Assembly (NCBI RefSeq): GCF_900141995.1
Contig: NZ_FQZA01000001.1
Span: 224,392 to 288,391 of the forward strand
Source of the DNA: Palleronia salina
Lineage (GTDB): Bacteria > Pseudomonadota > Alphaproteobacteria > Rhodobacterales > Rhodobacteraceae
Reading direction: 5' to 3'
DNA: 64,000 bases
The position numbers and the translations under genes are program-made. A model generated the notes under the pieces. That model saw only the letters and a list, made by a program, of their open reading frames with translations. It searched no databases and was not told where the DNA came from. Shown one piece after another: positions 43,139 to 51,988 of the stretch. The number at the start of each line of letters is the position of its first letter. The first letter of the stretch is position 1.

Positions 43139-43263
43139 AATGCGGCGCCGCGCCGACCACAATCGTGACACTTTTCTGGCTCGGTCCGCCCAATTTGGCT
43201 AAAACAAGGCAACAAGTTTCAGCGGATCGCCCGAACCGGCGGACCAAGTGAAGGAAGACCAGT

Positions 43264-43833
43264 ATGACCGTTTCGACCGCCAAAGCCCGCAAGATCGCCA
43301 CCGACCGCCAGATCGCCGAAGGCCGCGGTCGCATGATCGGCATCTCGGCCGAGACCCTGGTCGCCACCATGGCGGGCGAGAAGCCGGCCGGCAGCCTGGC
43401 CGTCGGCGACAAGGTCTTCACCCGCGACAACGGCGCCCAGCCGATCCGCCGGATCGAGCGCATCGAAGCCGCCACCGCCGAGAAATCGGCCGTTCGCATC
43501 GCCAAGGGCGCCCTGGGTCACGGCCTGCCGATGCAGGACATGGTCGTCGCTGCCGATTACCGCCTGCTGATCTGCTCGGAGCGGGCCAACCTGCTGCTGG
43601 ACGACACCGAGGTCCTGGTCGCCGCCGCCGACATGGTGGGCCAGCCCGGCTTCGACTGGGCCGAGGCGCCGGCGGCCGGCTTCGTCGCGATCTTCACCGA
43701 TTTCCACGAAGTGATCCTGACCGACGGCACCTGGGCCGAAACCGCCGAGCCGGGCCGCGTGGTCCACGGCCACGGCGCCCCCGCGCGCCGCGTGCTCAAG
43801 CGTTTCGAGGCGCAGCTGGTCGCGGGCGCCTGA
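43264..43833 (+). CDS. Degenerate Hint-like protein lacking catalytic residues
   Basis: A 189-residue protein that aligns by eye with the Hint domains upstream: GISAETLVAT against CFTPGTLIAT, AVGDKVFTRDNGAQPIRRI against EGDRVITRDNGIQEIRWI, and FHEVILTDGTWAE against QHEVVLSDGTWSE. The N-terminal Cys position is Gly26, and the NH of SPNHRML is DY (AADYRLLI), so self-processing chemistry is not expected. The frame is intact and the codon bias is that of a real gene, so it is not a simple pseudogene. GAAGGA precedes the ATG at 43264. A structural or regulatory role with the other Hint proteins is only a guess. Confidence 0.78.
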   Translation: MTVSTAKARKIATDRQIAEGRGRMIGISAETLVATMAGEKPAGSLAVGDKVFTRDNGAQPIRRIERIEAATAEKSAVRIAKGALGHGLPMQDMVVAADYRLLICSERANLLLDDTEVLVAAADMVGQPGFDWAEAPAAGFVAIFTDFHEVILTDGTWAETAEPGRVVHGHGAPARRVLKRFEAQLVAGA

Positions 43834-43898
43834 GCGCGGCATCTGGACGTTCGGGACAGGGCAGGGCAGATTGAGCCCGACCTGACCCGGAGTTTTCC

Positions 43899-44330
43899 AT
43901 GTTTCACCCCACGCCCTGGCATTTCTGGCCCGTCCTGACCATTGCCCTGATCTGGCACCTGTTCGGGGTGATCGATTACACCGCCACGCAGTTGGATCTT
44001 GCGTTCTGGATGTCCATGGCGACCGAAACGCAGCGCCAGTTCATCTCGACCATGCCGGACTGGGTCGACGCCGTTTGGGCCGTGTCGGTTTGGGCCGGCC
44101 TCGCGGGGGTCCTTCTGATGGCGTTCCGCACCGGTTTCGCGCCGCTGATCCTGGCGGCGAGCTTCCTGGCGACCCTGGTTCTGACGCTTTGGCTGGCGAT
44201 CTCGGCCGACCCGTCCCTGGTTCAACTGGTGGGGCCGGTCGGTGTCTGGGTCATGGTCGGCGCCACGGTGCTGTCGCTGATCCTGTGGCTCTGGGCCCGG
44301 GCGATGCACCAGGAAGGCGTCATCGACTAG
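43899..44330 (+). CDS. Small integral membrane protein, unknown function
   Basis: A 143-residue protein with four predicted helices (about residues 9-27, 59-77, 83-104 and 110-133), tryptophan-rich at the ends (TPWHFWPVLTIALIWH; LILWLWARAM). It resembles uncharacterised alphaproteobacterial sugar-transporter-like membrane proteins, but no specific motif is certain. The ATG follows CCGGAG. It converges on the nucleotidyltransferase gene with only 12 bp between stops. Confidence 0.72.
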   Translation: MFHPTPWHFWPVLTIALIWHLFGVIDYTATQLDLAFWMSMATETQRQFISTMPDWVDAVWAVSVWAGLAGVLLMAFRTGFAPLILAASFLATLVLTLWLAISADPSLVQLVGPVGVWVMVGATVLSLILWLWARAMHQEGVID

Positions 44331-44342
44331 CGCACGGAGCGC

Positions 44343-44942
44343 CTATCGCGGCTGACCGGTCCGGGCGCGCCACGCGTCCCAGGCCTCGGGCGTGTCCAGG
44401 TCGGTCACGGCGCGGTCGCCTGCCAGCGGCAGCAGCTCGACCTTCTGTCCCGACAACAACGCGCGCCCGCCCGCATCGCCCTGCAATTCGGCGAAGCTGG
44501 GGACCAGCGAGGCGGGGAAGATCACCGGCTGGCCGGGCTGGCCGTCGGCGGTGGCGGCACGCAGCGGCGTGTCGGGGGCGCCTTGCCACCATGCGATCAG
44601 GGCGCGCATGTCGGCGGCGGTGATGTCGGGCATATCCGCCAGGACCACCATCACGGCCTGCCCTTCGGCCAAGGGCGCGATCGCGCGAAACGACGCCGCC
44701 ATGCCCGTATCGGCGTCGGGGACGCGCACCAGATCCACCGCCAGCCCCTCCAACGCGTCGTCACGCGAACGGGTCACGGGCAAGGTGACGAGAACCGGCG
44801 CGCCGGTTTCCAGCGCGCGCCGCGCCACCAGCCGCAGCAGCGGCATGCCACCGACGGTTTCGCGCAGCTTGTCTCGGCCGCGCATCCGGGTCGACCCGCC
44901 GGCGGCGAGAATGGCGATGACGGGCAGCGCGGATGCGGTCAT
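44343..44942 (-). CDS. MobA/MocA-like nucleotidyltransferase
   Basis: A 199-residue protein with the NTP-transferase signature AAGGSTRMRGRDKL (13-26) and the metal-binding LADMPDI segment, as in molybdopterin cytidylyl- or guanylyltransferases. GQPVIFPASLVPSFAELQGDAGGRALL is the family C-terminal pattern. Molybdenum cofactor maturation is likely, and the modABC operon 11 kb away fits molybdenum use, though the genes are unlinked. The ATG at 44942 gives the family N-terminus; no strong ribosome site is seen, and an in-frame ATG at 44963 is possible. Confidence 0.8.
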   Translation of the reverse strand: MTASALPVIAILAAGGSTRMRGRDKLRETVGGMPLLRLVARRALETGAPVLVTLPVTRSRDDALEGLAVDLVRVPDADTGMAASFRAIAPLAEGQAVMVVLADMPDITAADMRALIAWWQGAPDTPLRAATADGQPGQPVIFPASLVPSFAELQGDAGGRALLSGQKVELLPLAGDRAVTDLDTPEAWDAWRARTGQPR

Positions 44943-45145
44943 TGGGCAGGGGGCCTGCGCCATCCCGAAAGGGGCGTCATTATGCAGCCCGAGGGGGAAC
45001 TGGCCCGGCCATTGCACGTTGCCCGAGTGACAGCGCGAAAGCTGCAAAAGTGGTTTGACTGCCGGTCCCACCGGAGGTCATGTCCCTGCTCCCCTGGGGA
45101 TCCGGTTCGTCCCTTACGGATCACTTGGCCTGGCCCTGTCAAAGG

Positions 45146-45178
45146 AAGCCCGGCAAGCGTCATGCTTGCCGGGCTTTC
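45146..45178 (-). terminator. Rho-independent terminator of the amino-acid binding protein gene
   Basis: AAGCCCGGCAAGC and GCTTGCCGGGCTT form a perfect 13-bp stem with a 5-nt loop. It lies 30 bp past the stop codon of the reverse-strand gene. Confidence 0.9.
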
Positions 45179-45207
45179 GCGTTTCGTGTCTGCGGTCGGC
45201 AGTCGCG

Positions 45208-46404
45208 TCAGCGGATCTGCTGCTGCTCGAACGCACCGTCGGTGACGGTGTATTCCAGGTAGGTGCCGGCGGCTTCACCCGGGCCGATCAGCTCGACATT
45301 GGTCGCGCCGACATAGTCGATGTCGCCACCTTCGCTGAGGATCTGGATCGCTTTCTCCATCTCGCCCGGCAGGATCTGCTCACCCGGGGCGTTGGCCACC
45401 TCGAGGATCGAGTCCTTGTACTCGTTCGGGTCGGTCGAGCCCGCCGCCTGCATGGCCAGCGCGAGCAGCGCGGCCGCGTCATAGCTTTCGCGGGTATACG
45501 AGGTCGCGGGGTCGAACCCGGCGGCTTCGGCATTGGCGGCGAACGCTTCGGTGCCTTCCCCCTCGGACCACGGCACGGCGCCGAACGAGCCGTTCATGGC
45601 GTCGCCGATGGTGTCCAGCAGCGCGGTGGCATACATGCCGTCGCCCATCATGAAGGTGTCGAACGCACCCGAGTCGAGCGCCGAGCGGATCATGCCCAGG
45701 CCGCCCTGGTCGGCGTAGCCCAGCACGACCAGCACGTCGCCACCGGCCGAGGCCAGCGCGCCGACTTCGGCCGAGTAGTCGCCTTTGCCGTCCTCGTGCG
45801 CCGCGTTCAGCGTCACGCTGCCGCCGGCCTCCTCGAACGAGGCGATGAAGCTGTCGCTCAGGCCCTTGCCGTAGTCGTTGTTGGTATAGGTCACGGCCAC
45901 CGACTCGACCCCGCGGTCGGACAGGATGTTGGCCAGCACTTCGCCCTGGCGCGCATCCGACGGCGCGGTGCGGAAGAACAGGCCGTTATCCTCGGCGGTG
46001 GACAGGCCCGGCGACGTGGCTGAGGGCGAGATCATGACCATGCCGTTCGGCACGGCGACGTTGGCGAGGATCGCGCCGGTCACGCCCGAGCAATCGGCGC
46101 CCATGATGCCGGCCACGCCGTCCGAGGTCACCAGACGCTCGGCCGCGGCGGTGGCGGCGGCGGCGTCGACGCAGGTGCTGTCGGCGGTCACGGCTTCCAG
46201 CATGCGGCCATCCAGGATGCCGCCGGCCTCGTTCACTTCGGAGATCGCCAGCTGCGCGGCGTCGGACATGCCGGGCGTGATCGATTCAATGGGGCCGGTG
46301 AAGCCCAGGATGATGCCGATCTTGATCGGGCCTTCATGCTCGGCGGCAATGGCGCCGGTGGCGGCCATCGTACCCATGGCCGTGGCCATCAGAAACTTCT
46401 TCAT
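45208..46404 (-). CDS. Branched-chain amino acid-type ABC transporter substrate-binding protein
   Basis: A 398-residue periplasmic protein with a signal peptide (KKFLMATAMGTMAATGAIAA) and the LivJ/LivK-type fold: GPIKIGIILGFTGPIESITPGM, ADCSGVTGAILANVAVPNGM, VAVTYTNNDYGKGLSDSF and VVLGYADQGG. It would bind an amino acid, amide or related solute. The ATG at 46404 follows AGGGAG. No permease or ATPase genes are adjacent, so it may serve a transporter elsewhere. The GlxA-type regulator lies immediately upstream on the same strand. Confidence 0.9.
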   Translation of the reverse strand: MKKFLMATAMGTMAATGAIAAEHEGPIKIGIILGFTGPIESITPGMSDAAQLAISEVNEAGGILDGRMLEAVTADSTCVDAAAATAAAERLVTSDGVAGIMGADCSGVTGAILANVAVPNGMVMISPSATSPGLSTAEDNGLFFRTAPSDARQGEVLANILSDRGVESVAVTYTNNDYGKGLSDSFIASFEEAGGSVTLNAAHEDGKGDYSAEVGALASAGGDVLVVLGYADQGGLGMIRSALDSGAFDTFMMGDGMYATALLDTIGDAMNGSFGAVPWSEGEGTEAFAANAEAAGFDPATSYTRESYDAAALLALAMQAAGSTDPNEYKDSILEVANAPGEQILPGEMEKAIQILSEGGDIDYVGATNVELIGPGEAAGTYLEYTVTDGAFEQQQIR

Positions 46405-46475
46405 GGTGAAAGACTCCCTGTCTTTTTTCGTGTTTGTGCCGCGATGATTGCCAGCAAGGTCGGCGCTTGGCAATG

Positions 46476-46503
46476 ACCCTGCCGGTTGCCGCAGGGGCAG
46501 GGT
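46476..46503 (-). terminator. Hairpin between regulator and binding-protein genes
   Basis: ACCCTGCC and GGCAGGGT form an 8-bp stem with a 12-nt loop just after the GlxA-type gene stop. There is no T-tract; it may be a weak terminator or message-stabilising structure. Confidence 0.4.
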
Positions 46504-46512
46504 GCACTTTCG

Positions 46513-47505
46513 CTAGACGCGCGACGGCTGGCTGCCGCGCTCGCGGTAGGGCGTGGTGTCGTAATGCGCGCGGTAGCATTTCGAGAAATGGGAGGGGCTG
46601 GAAAACCCGCAGGCCAGGGCGACGTTGATGACGCTCATCTCGGTCTGCATCAGCAGGTTGCGCGCCTTCTGCAACCGCAATTCCATGTAATACCGCTTGG
46701 GGCTGCGGCCGAGGTAGCGGCGGAACAACCGCTCGAGCTGGCGCGTGCTCATGCCCACGTCGCGGGCCAGGGTCGCGGGGCTGATCGGGTCCTCGATATG
46801 GGCTTCCATCACGCCGATGACCTGGGCGAGCTTCGGGTGCCGCACGCCGATGCGCGTGGGCACGCTCAGCCGCTGGGTGTCCTGATCGGTGCGGATGGTG
46901 TTGTAGATCAGCTGGTCGGCCACCGCGTTGGCCAGGTCGGGGCCGTGATGCTCGGCCAGGAGCTTCAGGAACAGGTCGATGGACGCCGTGCCGCCGGCCG
47001 CGGTCATGCGGCCGCCGTCGATGGTGAAGATCTCCTTGCCCAGGGTCACATCCGGGAAGTCCTCGGCGAAGCCGTCGTGGTTTTCCCAGTGGATCGTGGC
47101 GCGCTTGCCGTCCAGCAGGCCCGCGCGGGCCAGCGTGTAGGACGCGGTGCAAAGCCCCGCGACCGCCGCGCCGCGCCGGGCCTCGCGTCTCAGCCAGTTC
47201 AGCACCGATTTGCTGCTGGCCGCCGCCACGCCGAGCCCACCGCACACGACGATCAGGGTGTCGCGCGGCAACTCGGGCAGGTCGCCGTCGACGGCAAAGC
47301 GGGTGCCGGCGGAACAGGCCATGGGCGCGCCCCCGTCCGATACGATCTGCCAGTTGTAAAGACGTCGCCCCGACAGCCGGTTGGCGATACGCAGGCAGTC
47401 CACCGCGCTGGCGAAGGCCAACAGCGAGAACTCCGGAAGCAGCAGGAAGGCGACGTTGCGCGCGGGTTCGTCTGGCGCCGTGCTGGAAACCGGGTGTTCA
47501 ACCAT
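46513..47505 (-). CDS. GlxA-family transcriptional regulator (DJ-1/PfpI plus AraC HTH)
   Basis: A 330-residue regulator. Residues 15-195 form a DJ-1/PfpI-like ligand domain (VAFLLLPEFSLLAFASAVD; VAGLCTASYTLARAGLLDG; ATIHWENHDGFAEDFPDV). Residues 225-325 hold the double AraC helix-turn-helix (ISPATLARDVGMSTRQLERLFRRYLG; VINVALACGFSSPSHFSKCYRAHY). Relatives such as GbdR and CdhR respond to glycine betaine or carnitine. Its place just upstream of a solute-binding protein on the same strand suggests control of that gene; the ligand is unknown. Confidence 0.88.
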   Translation of the reverse strand: MVEHPVSSTAPDEPARNVAFLLLPEFSLLAFASAVDCLRIANRLSGRRLYNWQIVSDGGAPMACSAGTRFAVDGDLPELPRDTLIVVCGGLGVAAASSKSVLNWLRREARRGAAVAGLCTASYTLARAGLLDGKRATIHWENHDGFAEDFPDVTLGKEIFTIDGGRMTAAGGTASIDLFLKLLAEHHGPDLANAVADQLIYNTIRTDQDTQRLSVPTRIGVRHPKLAQVIGVMEAHIEDPISPATLARDVGMSTRQLERLFRRYLGRSPKRYYMELRLQKARNLLMQTEMSVINVALACGFSSPSHFSKCYRAHYDTTPYRERGSQPSRV

Positions 47506-47668
47506 TCAAAGCCGCCTTCGACCGTGGACCGAAGGTGAGCCAAGCACCGTTGCGGGGGAGGCGCAAGAGACGACGATGCCGCCACGGCACGTCAGGGGCT
47601 TTTTGCCGGTTTGCAATGCCGTTTGATCGCCCTATACACGCCCGGCAATTCGACGAAAGGAACGCCCA

Positions 47669-49039
47669 ATGGCAGACTGGCAGAAATCCTCCTGGCGCAG
47701 CCGTCCGCGGATCCAGATGCCCGAGTATACCGACCCCGCCGCGCTGCAGGCGGTCGAGTCGCGCCTGTCGAAGTTCCCGCCGTTGGTCTTTGCCGGCGAA
47801 GCGCGGACCCTGCGCGAGGAACTGGCGGCCGTTTCGCGGGGCGAGGCGTTCCTCCTGCAAGGCGGCGACTGCGCCGAAAGCTTCGCCGAGTTCTCGGCCG
47901 ACAGCATCCGCGACACGTTCAAGGTCATGCTGCAGATGGCCATGGTGCTGACCTACGGCGCCAAGGTGCCCACGGTGAAGGTCGGGCGCATGGCCGGGCA
48001 ATTCGCCAAGCCGCGCAGCGCGCCCACCGAGACCCAAGGCGGCACCGAGCTGCCCAGCTATCGCGGCGACATCATCAACGGGTTCGACTTCACGCCCGAG
48101 GCGCGCATCCCCGATCCCAACCGGATGCTCGAGGCCTATACCCAGGCAGCCGCGACGCTGAACCTGCTGCGCGCCTTCTCGAAGGGTGGTTTCGCCGACG
48201 TGCACCGCGTCCACGCGTGGACCCTGGGCTTCACCGATGACGACGAGGCGGGCAAGTACCGGGACATCGCCAACCGCATCCAGGACACGCTGGACTTCAT
48301 CACCGCCGCCGGCATCACCGCCGACCGCAACGCCGAGCTGTCGACGGTGGATTTCTACACCTCGCACGAGGCGCTGCTGCTGGAATACGAAGAGGCGCTG
48401 ACTCGCGTCGACTCGACCTCTGGCGCGACCATTGCCGGATCGGGTCACCTGATCTGGATCGGCGACCGCACCCGGCAGCCCGACGGCGCGCACGTGGAAT
48501 ACTGCCGTGGCGTGTCGAACCCGATCGGCTTGAAATGCGGGCCGTCCATGACCGAGGACGACCTGAAGCGGCTGATCTGGACGCTGAACCCCCGCAACGA
48601 CGCGGGCCGCCTGACGCTGATCTCGCGCTTCGGGGCCGGGACGGTGGGCGATCACCTGCCGCGCCTGATCGAGACCGTCCGCAGCGAGGGCGCCAACGTG
48701 GTGTGGACCTGCGACCCGATGCACGGCAACACGATCAAGTCGGCCAGCGGGTACAAGACCCGGCCCTTCGACAGCGTTCTGCGCGAGGTCGAGGAGTTCT
48801 TCGAGGTCCACAACGCCGAGGGCACGATCCCCGGCGGCGTGCATTTCGAGATGACGGGCAAGGACGTGACCGAATGCACCGGCGGCGTGCGCGCCGTGAC
48901 GGACGAGGATTTGTCGGATCGCTACCACACCGCCTGCGATCCGCGCCTGAACGCGAGCCAAGCGCTGGAGCTGGCCTTCCTCGTGGCGGAACTCCTGCGC
49001 AGCCGGGGCGACGCCGCCCGCGCCCGTGCGGCGGGCTGA
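47669..49039 (+). CDS. Class II (plant-type) DAHP synthase
   Basis: A 456-residue enzyme joining phosphoenolpyruvate and erythrose 4-phosphate, the first step of the shikimate pathway. Class II features are [15 protein letters not shown] at the N-terminus, [47 protein letters not shown] and [15 protein letters not shown]. It is unrelated in length and motif to E. coli AroG-type enzymes. A GAAAGGA ribosome site precedes the ATG. The type II dehydroquinase AroQ of the same pathway is at 60.8 kb. Confidence 0.95.
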   Translation: MADWQKSSWRSRPRIQMPEYTDPAALQAVESRLSKFPPLVFAGEARTLREELAAVSRGEAFLLQGGDCAESFAEFSADSIRDTFKVMLQMAMVLTYGAKVPTVKVGRMAGQFAKPRSAPTETQGGTELPSYRGDIINGFDFTPEARIPDPNRMLEAYTQAAATLNLLRAFSKGGFADVHRVHAWTLGFTDDDEAGKYRDIANRIQDTLDFITAAGITADRNAELSTVDFYTSHEALLLEYEEALTRVDSTSGATIAGSGHLIWIGDRTRQPDGAHVEYCRGVSNPIGLKCGPSMTEDDLKRLIWTLNPRNDAGRLTLISRFGAGTVGDHLPRLIETVRSEGANVVWTCDPMHGNTIKSASGYKTRPFDSVLREVEEFFEVHNAEGTIPGGVHFEMTGKDVTECTGGVRAVTDEDLSDRYHTACDPRLNASQALELAFLVAELLRSRGDAARARAAG

Positions 49040-49046
49040 TCCGGGG

Positions 49047-49067
49047 CCGGGGCCGCGACGGCCCCGG
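49047..49067. terminator. Hairpin between convergent DAHP synthase and PAS genes
   Basis: CCGGGGCCG and CGGCCCCGG form a perfect 9-bp stem with a CGA loop in the 30-bp gap between the two stop codons. Confidence 0.6.
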
Positions 49068-49069
49068 GC

Positions 49070-49744
49070 TTAAATGTTGTCGACGACCAGTCGAAGGTAA
49101 GGACGCGCCGGCCCCATGGGGTTCGGCGCGTCTTTCGTTGCGTGCACCGCGGGGTCGGGCAGGGTGCCATAGCCCAACAGCGTCTGGCGCGCTTCGGCGA
49201 CGATATCGAACCGCTGCGGCGCCTTGATCGTGGCGCCACCCGCCGACAGGCAACCGATGGCCCGGGTCACCGCGCCGTCCCGGTCGCGCAGCGGCAGGAT
49301 CAGCAGACGGGCCGCCACGCGCCCCCTGCGGCCTTCGCGCGGGCCGTCCAGCGTCATGTCGATCCGCGCCGGGTCGTCGAACAGGGCGCGCACCGACGAA
49401 TTCACGCCATCGCGCGAGGCCGGGAAGAACAGGCTGGTCAGCGGCAGGCCCCGCATGTCCATGTCCAGCAGGCCGTTCAGCCGCTCGCCCGCCAGCCGGA
49501 ACCGCGCAACCCCGGGCGCCATCCGCTCCAGCAGGAAGACGCGGTCGAGGATACCGCTCAGCGCGCGGGGGTCGATCTCGTCCCGGTGGGGCATGATGCG
49601 GCCCGCCGCGACGCGCAGCCAGTACCGCTCGAGCGTCACGAACGGGTCGGGGCGCTGTGCCGCGTCGGGCGATCCGGGTGCGGCTGGATCCGCCTGTCGC
49701 GGTCGCCCGATGGGAACGACGGTGTCATCGCTGCTGGTCGTCAT
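49070..49744 (-). CDS. PAS-domain protein (PAS_5-like)
   Basis: A 224-residue protein with a single PAS-like domain (about residues 30-170), resembling the alphaproteobacterial PAS_5 family. Supporting phrases are LERYWLRVAAGRIMPHRDEIDPRAL, FLLERMAPGVARFRLAGERL, LLDMDMRGLPLTSLFF and ARLLILPLRDRDGAVTRAIGCL. There is no output domain, so it may act by protein contact; relatives have no firm function. The ATG at 49744 is preceded by AAGG; an in-frame TTG lies 18 nt upstream. Confidence 0.75.
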   Translation of the reverse strand: MTTSSDDTVVPIGRPRQADPAAPGSPDAAQRPDPFVTLERYWLRVAAGRIMPHRDEIDPRALSGILDRVFLLERMAPGVARFRLAGERLNGLLDMDMRGLPLTSLFFPASRDGVNSSVRALFDDPARIDMTLDGPREGRRGRVAARLLILPLRDRDGAVTRAIGCLSAGGATIKAPQRFDIVAEARQTLLGYGTLPDPAVHATKDAPNPMGPARPYLRLVVDNI

Positions 49745-49902
49745 GGCGCTGGCCTTTTTCAACGTTTGCCATGTCCCGGCGCCGTCATTGTGACGGCCGG
49801 TTGGCTCTGGTATCGCTCGGGCGCGGGGGCCGTCCGATACCTGTCAGACTACACCGAAGCCCGCGCAATTTGGTACAAAAAGAGAGCAAAAGGTTAACCG
49901 GT

Positions 49903-50796
49903 ATGCCCCAGTCGATGACGGCCTATGCCTCGGGCACCGGCGCGCACGGACCGTTTTCCTGGACGTGGGAGCTGCGCAGCGTGAACGCCCGCGGGCTGGA
50001 CCTGCGGCCGCGCACCCCCGACTGGATCGACGGTCTGGATCCCGCGCTGCGGGGTGCGCTGCAACAGGCGCTGGCGCGTGGATCGGTCAGCCTGTCGCTG
50101 CGCCTGACGCGCGAGGCCGCCGGGGGCGATGGGCCGGACCCGGCCGCGCTGGACGCGGCGCTGGCGCAGATCGGCGCGGTCGAGGCGCGCGCGGCGCAGC
50201 AGGGGATGTCGCTGGCCGCGGCGCGCGCCGCCGATGTCATGGCGCTGGCGCAGTCGAAAGGCCCCGTCCAGTCGACGCCCGAGGAAATCGCGGCACTGCG
50301 CGAGGCGCTGGTGGCGGATTTCACCGGCAACGTGCTGCCGCTCTTCCTTGCCATGCGCGCGTCCGAAGGGGCGGCCATCGCGGATGTCCTGGCCGCGCAA
50401 CTGGACGAGATCGCCGGCCTGGTCGAGACTGCCGCCGCGCAGGCCACGGACCGCGCCGGCGCCGCACGCGAGGCGCTGAACGCGGCACTGGCGCGGGTGA
50501 TGGACGGCGCGCCGGGCGCCGACCCGGACCGCGTCGCCCAAGAGCTCGCCCTGCTGGCCGTGAAAGGGGACGTGACCGAGGAAATCGACCGCCTTCGCGC
50601 CCATGTCTCGGCGGCGCGCGAGATGCTGGCACAGGACGCGCCCGTGGGCCGGAAACTCGATTTCCTGTCGCAAGAGTTCAACCGAGAGGCCAACACCCTG
50701 TGCTCCAAGTCGCAGGACACCGCGCTGACCGCCACGGGCCTTGCGCTCAAGACCGTCATCGATCAGATGCGCGAACAAGTCCAAAACCTGGAGTGA
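49903..50796 (+). CDS. YicC-family endoribonuclease
   Basis: A 297-residue member of the YicC family, with the N-terminal phrase [32 protein letters not shown] and the C-terminal [19 protein letters not shown] (residues about 255-275). YicC proteins were recently described as RNases involved in small-RNA decay. The gene lies 8 bp before gmk, a conserved pairing in proteobacteria. It heads the run yicC-gmk-gamma carbonic anhydrase-PLP lyase-phoR. Confidence 0.9.
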   Translation: MPQSMTAYASGTGAHGPFSWTWELRSVNARGLDLRPRTPDWIDGLDPALRGALQQALARGSVSLSLRLTREAAGGDGPDPAALDAALAQIGAVEARAAQQGMSLAAARAADVMALAQSKGPVQSTPEEIAALREALVADFTGNVLPLFLAMRASEGAAIADVLAAQLDEIAGLVETAAAQATDRAGAAREALNAALARVMDGAPGADPDRVAQELALLAVKGDVTEEIDRLRAHVSAAREMLAQDAPVGRKLDFLSQEFNREANTLCSKSQDTALTATGLALKTVIDQMREQVQNLE

Positions 50797-50804
50797 TCCG
50801 AGCC

Positions 50805-51455
50805 ATGGCCGACGTTGCCCCGCGCCGGGGACTTCTCATCATCCTTTCCAGCCCCTCGGGCGCTGGCAAATCCACGCTGGCGCGCGCGCTCAGGGCCTGG
50901 GATCCGACGATCCGCTTCTCGGTTTCGGCCACCACGCGCACCCCGCGGGCCGGAGAAGTGGACGGGCGCGACTACCATTTCGTCACCGAGCAGCGATTCA
51001 AGCAGATGGTGGCCGAGGGCGAGATGCTGGAACACGCCCATGTCTTCGGCAACTTCTACGGCTCGCCCAAGGGGCCGGTCGAGGCCGCGATCGCGCAGGG
51101 GCAGGACGTTCTCTTCGACATCGACTGGCAGGGCGCGCAGCAGATCCGGAATTCGTCGCTGAACACCAACACGCTGTCGATCTTCCTGCTGCCGCCGTCG
51201 ATCCCCGAGCTCAAGCGCCGGCTGGAATCGCGCGGCCAGGACGACGCCGAGACCATCGCGCGGCGGATGCAGAAAAGCTGGGACGAGATCAGCCACTGGG
51301 ACGGCTACGATTTCGTTTTGGTGAACGCCGACCTGGCACAGACCGAGACGCACCTGAAATCCATCATCACCGCCGCACGCCTGCGCCGCACCCAGCAGCC
51401 GCGCCTGACGGACCACGTGCGCAAGCTTCAATCCGAGTTTGAGGACAGCCAATGA
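50805..51455 (+). CDS. gmk: Guanylate kinase
   Basis: A 216-residue kinase converting GMP to GDP with ATP. The P-loop is [10 protein letters not shown] (15-24). GMP-binding segments are [22 protein letters not shown] and the [14 protein letters not shown] region, and [13 protein letters not shown] is the usual Walker-B-like strand. Length is normal. Its stop overlaps the next start by four bases. With guaB at 1.7 kb it supplies guanine nucleotides. Confidence 0.96.
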   Translation: MADVAPRRGLLIILSSPSGAGKSTLARALRAWDPTIRFSVSATTRTPRAGEVDGRDYHFVTEQRFKQMVAEGEMLEHAHVFGNFYGSPKGPVEAAIAQGQDVLFDIDWQGAQQIRNSSLNTNTLSIFLLPPSIPELKRRLESRGQDDAETIARRMQKSWDEISHWDGYDFVLVNADLAQTETHLKSIITAARLRRTQQPRLTDHVRKLQSEFEDSQ

Positions 51456-51988
51456 TCTATGACCTGGACGGCCACACGCCGATGATCGACCCCGACGGCA
51501 CCGTCTGGGTCGCCCCCGACGCCAACGTGATCGGCAAGGTCGTGCTGGAAAGCAAATCCTCGGTCTGGTTCTGCGCCACCCTGCGCGGCGACAACGAGGA
51601 AATCCGCGTGGGCGCGGGCTCGAACATCCAGGAAAACTGCGTGCTGCACACCGACATGGGCTTTCCGCTGAGCATCGGGCGCAACTGCACCATCGGTCAC
51701 AAGGCAATGCTGCATGGCTGCACCATCGGCGACAACTCCCTGATCGGCATGGGGGCGACAGTGCTCAACGGCGCCAGGATCGGGCGCAACTGCCTGATCG
51801 GCGCCGGCGCTCTCATCACCGAGGACAAGGAGATCCCCGACAATTCCCTGGTCATGGGCGCGCCCGGCAAGATCGTGCGGCAGGTGGACGGCGAGGGCGA
51901 GAAGATGCTCGAAGCCTCGGCCCTGCATTACCAGGAAAACGCTGCGCGCTATGCCAAGGGACTGACCCTGCTGGAGGACGGCAAATGA
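51452..51988 (+). CDS. Gamma-carbonic-anhydrase-like hexapeptide protein
   Basis: A 178-residue left-handed beta-helix protein of the gamma-class carbonic anhydrase family. Candidate metal ligands are His66 (CVLHTDMG), His83 and His88 ([10 protein letters not shown]). Repeated hexapeptides run from about residue 12 to 135 ([37 protein letters not shown]), with a C-terminal helix. The overlap with gmk and the following gene (four bases each) indicates coupled translation. Carbonic anhydrase activity is not certain in this branch. Confidence 0.85.
   Translation: MIYDLDGHTPMIDPDGTVWVAPDANVIGKVVLESKSSVWFCATLRGDNEEIRVGAGSNIQENCVLHTDMGFPLSIGRNCTIGHKAMLHGCTIGDNSLIGMGATVLNGARIGRNCLIGAGALITEDKEIPDNSLVMGAPGKIVRQVDGEGEKMLEASALHYQENAARYAKGLTLLEDGK

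Larger units (their letters stand above)
42852..43263. other. 412-bp intergenic region between two Hint genes
   Basis: No gene is supported here. It contains the terminator of the upstream gene at 42981-43012 and, further on, an A+T-richer stretch with TGTGGCSG octamers at 43020, 43111 and 43131. A promoter for the last Hint-like gene is expected between 43130 and 43250, but no clear -35/-10 pair stands out. Confidence 0.5.

Noticed and set aside
40542..43505. A 987-codon reverse-strand frame across the small RTX-Hint and stand-alone Hint genes
   Set aside because: It crosses intergenic regions and a strong terminator and is antisense to genes with clear Hint motifs.
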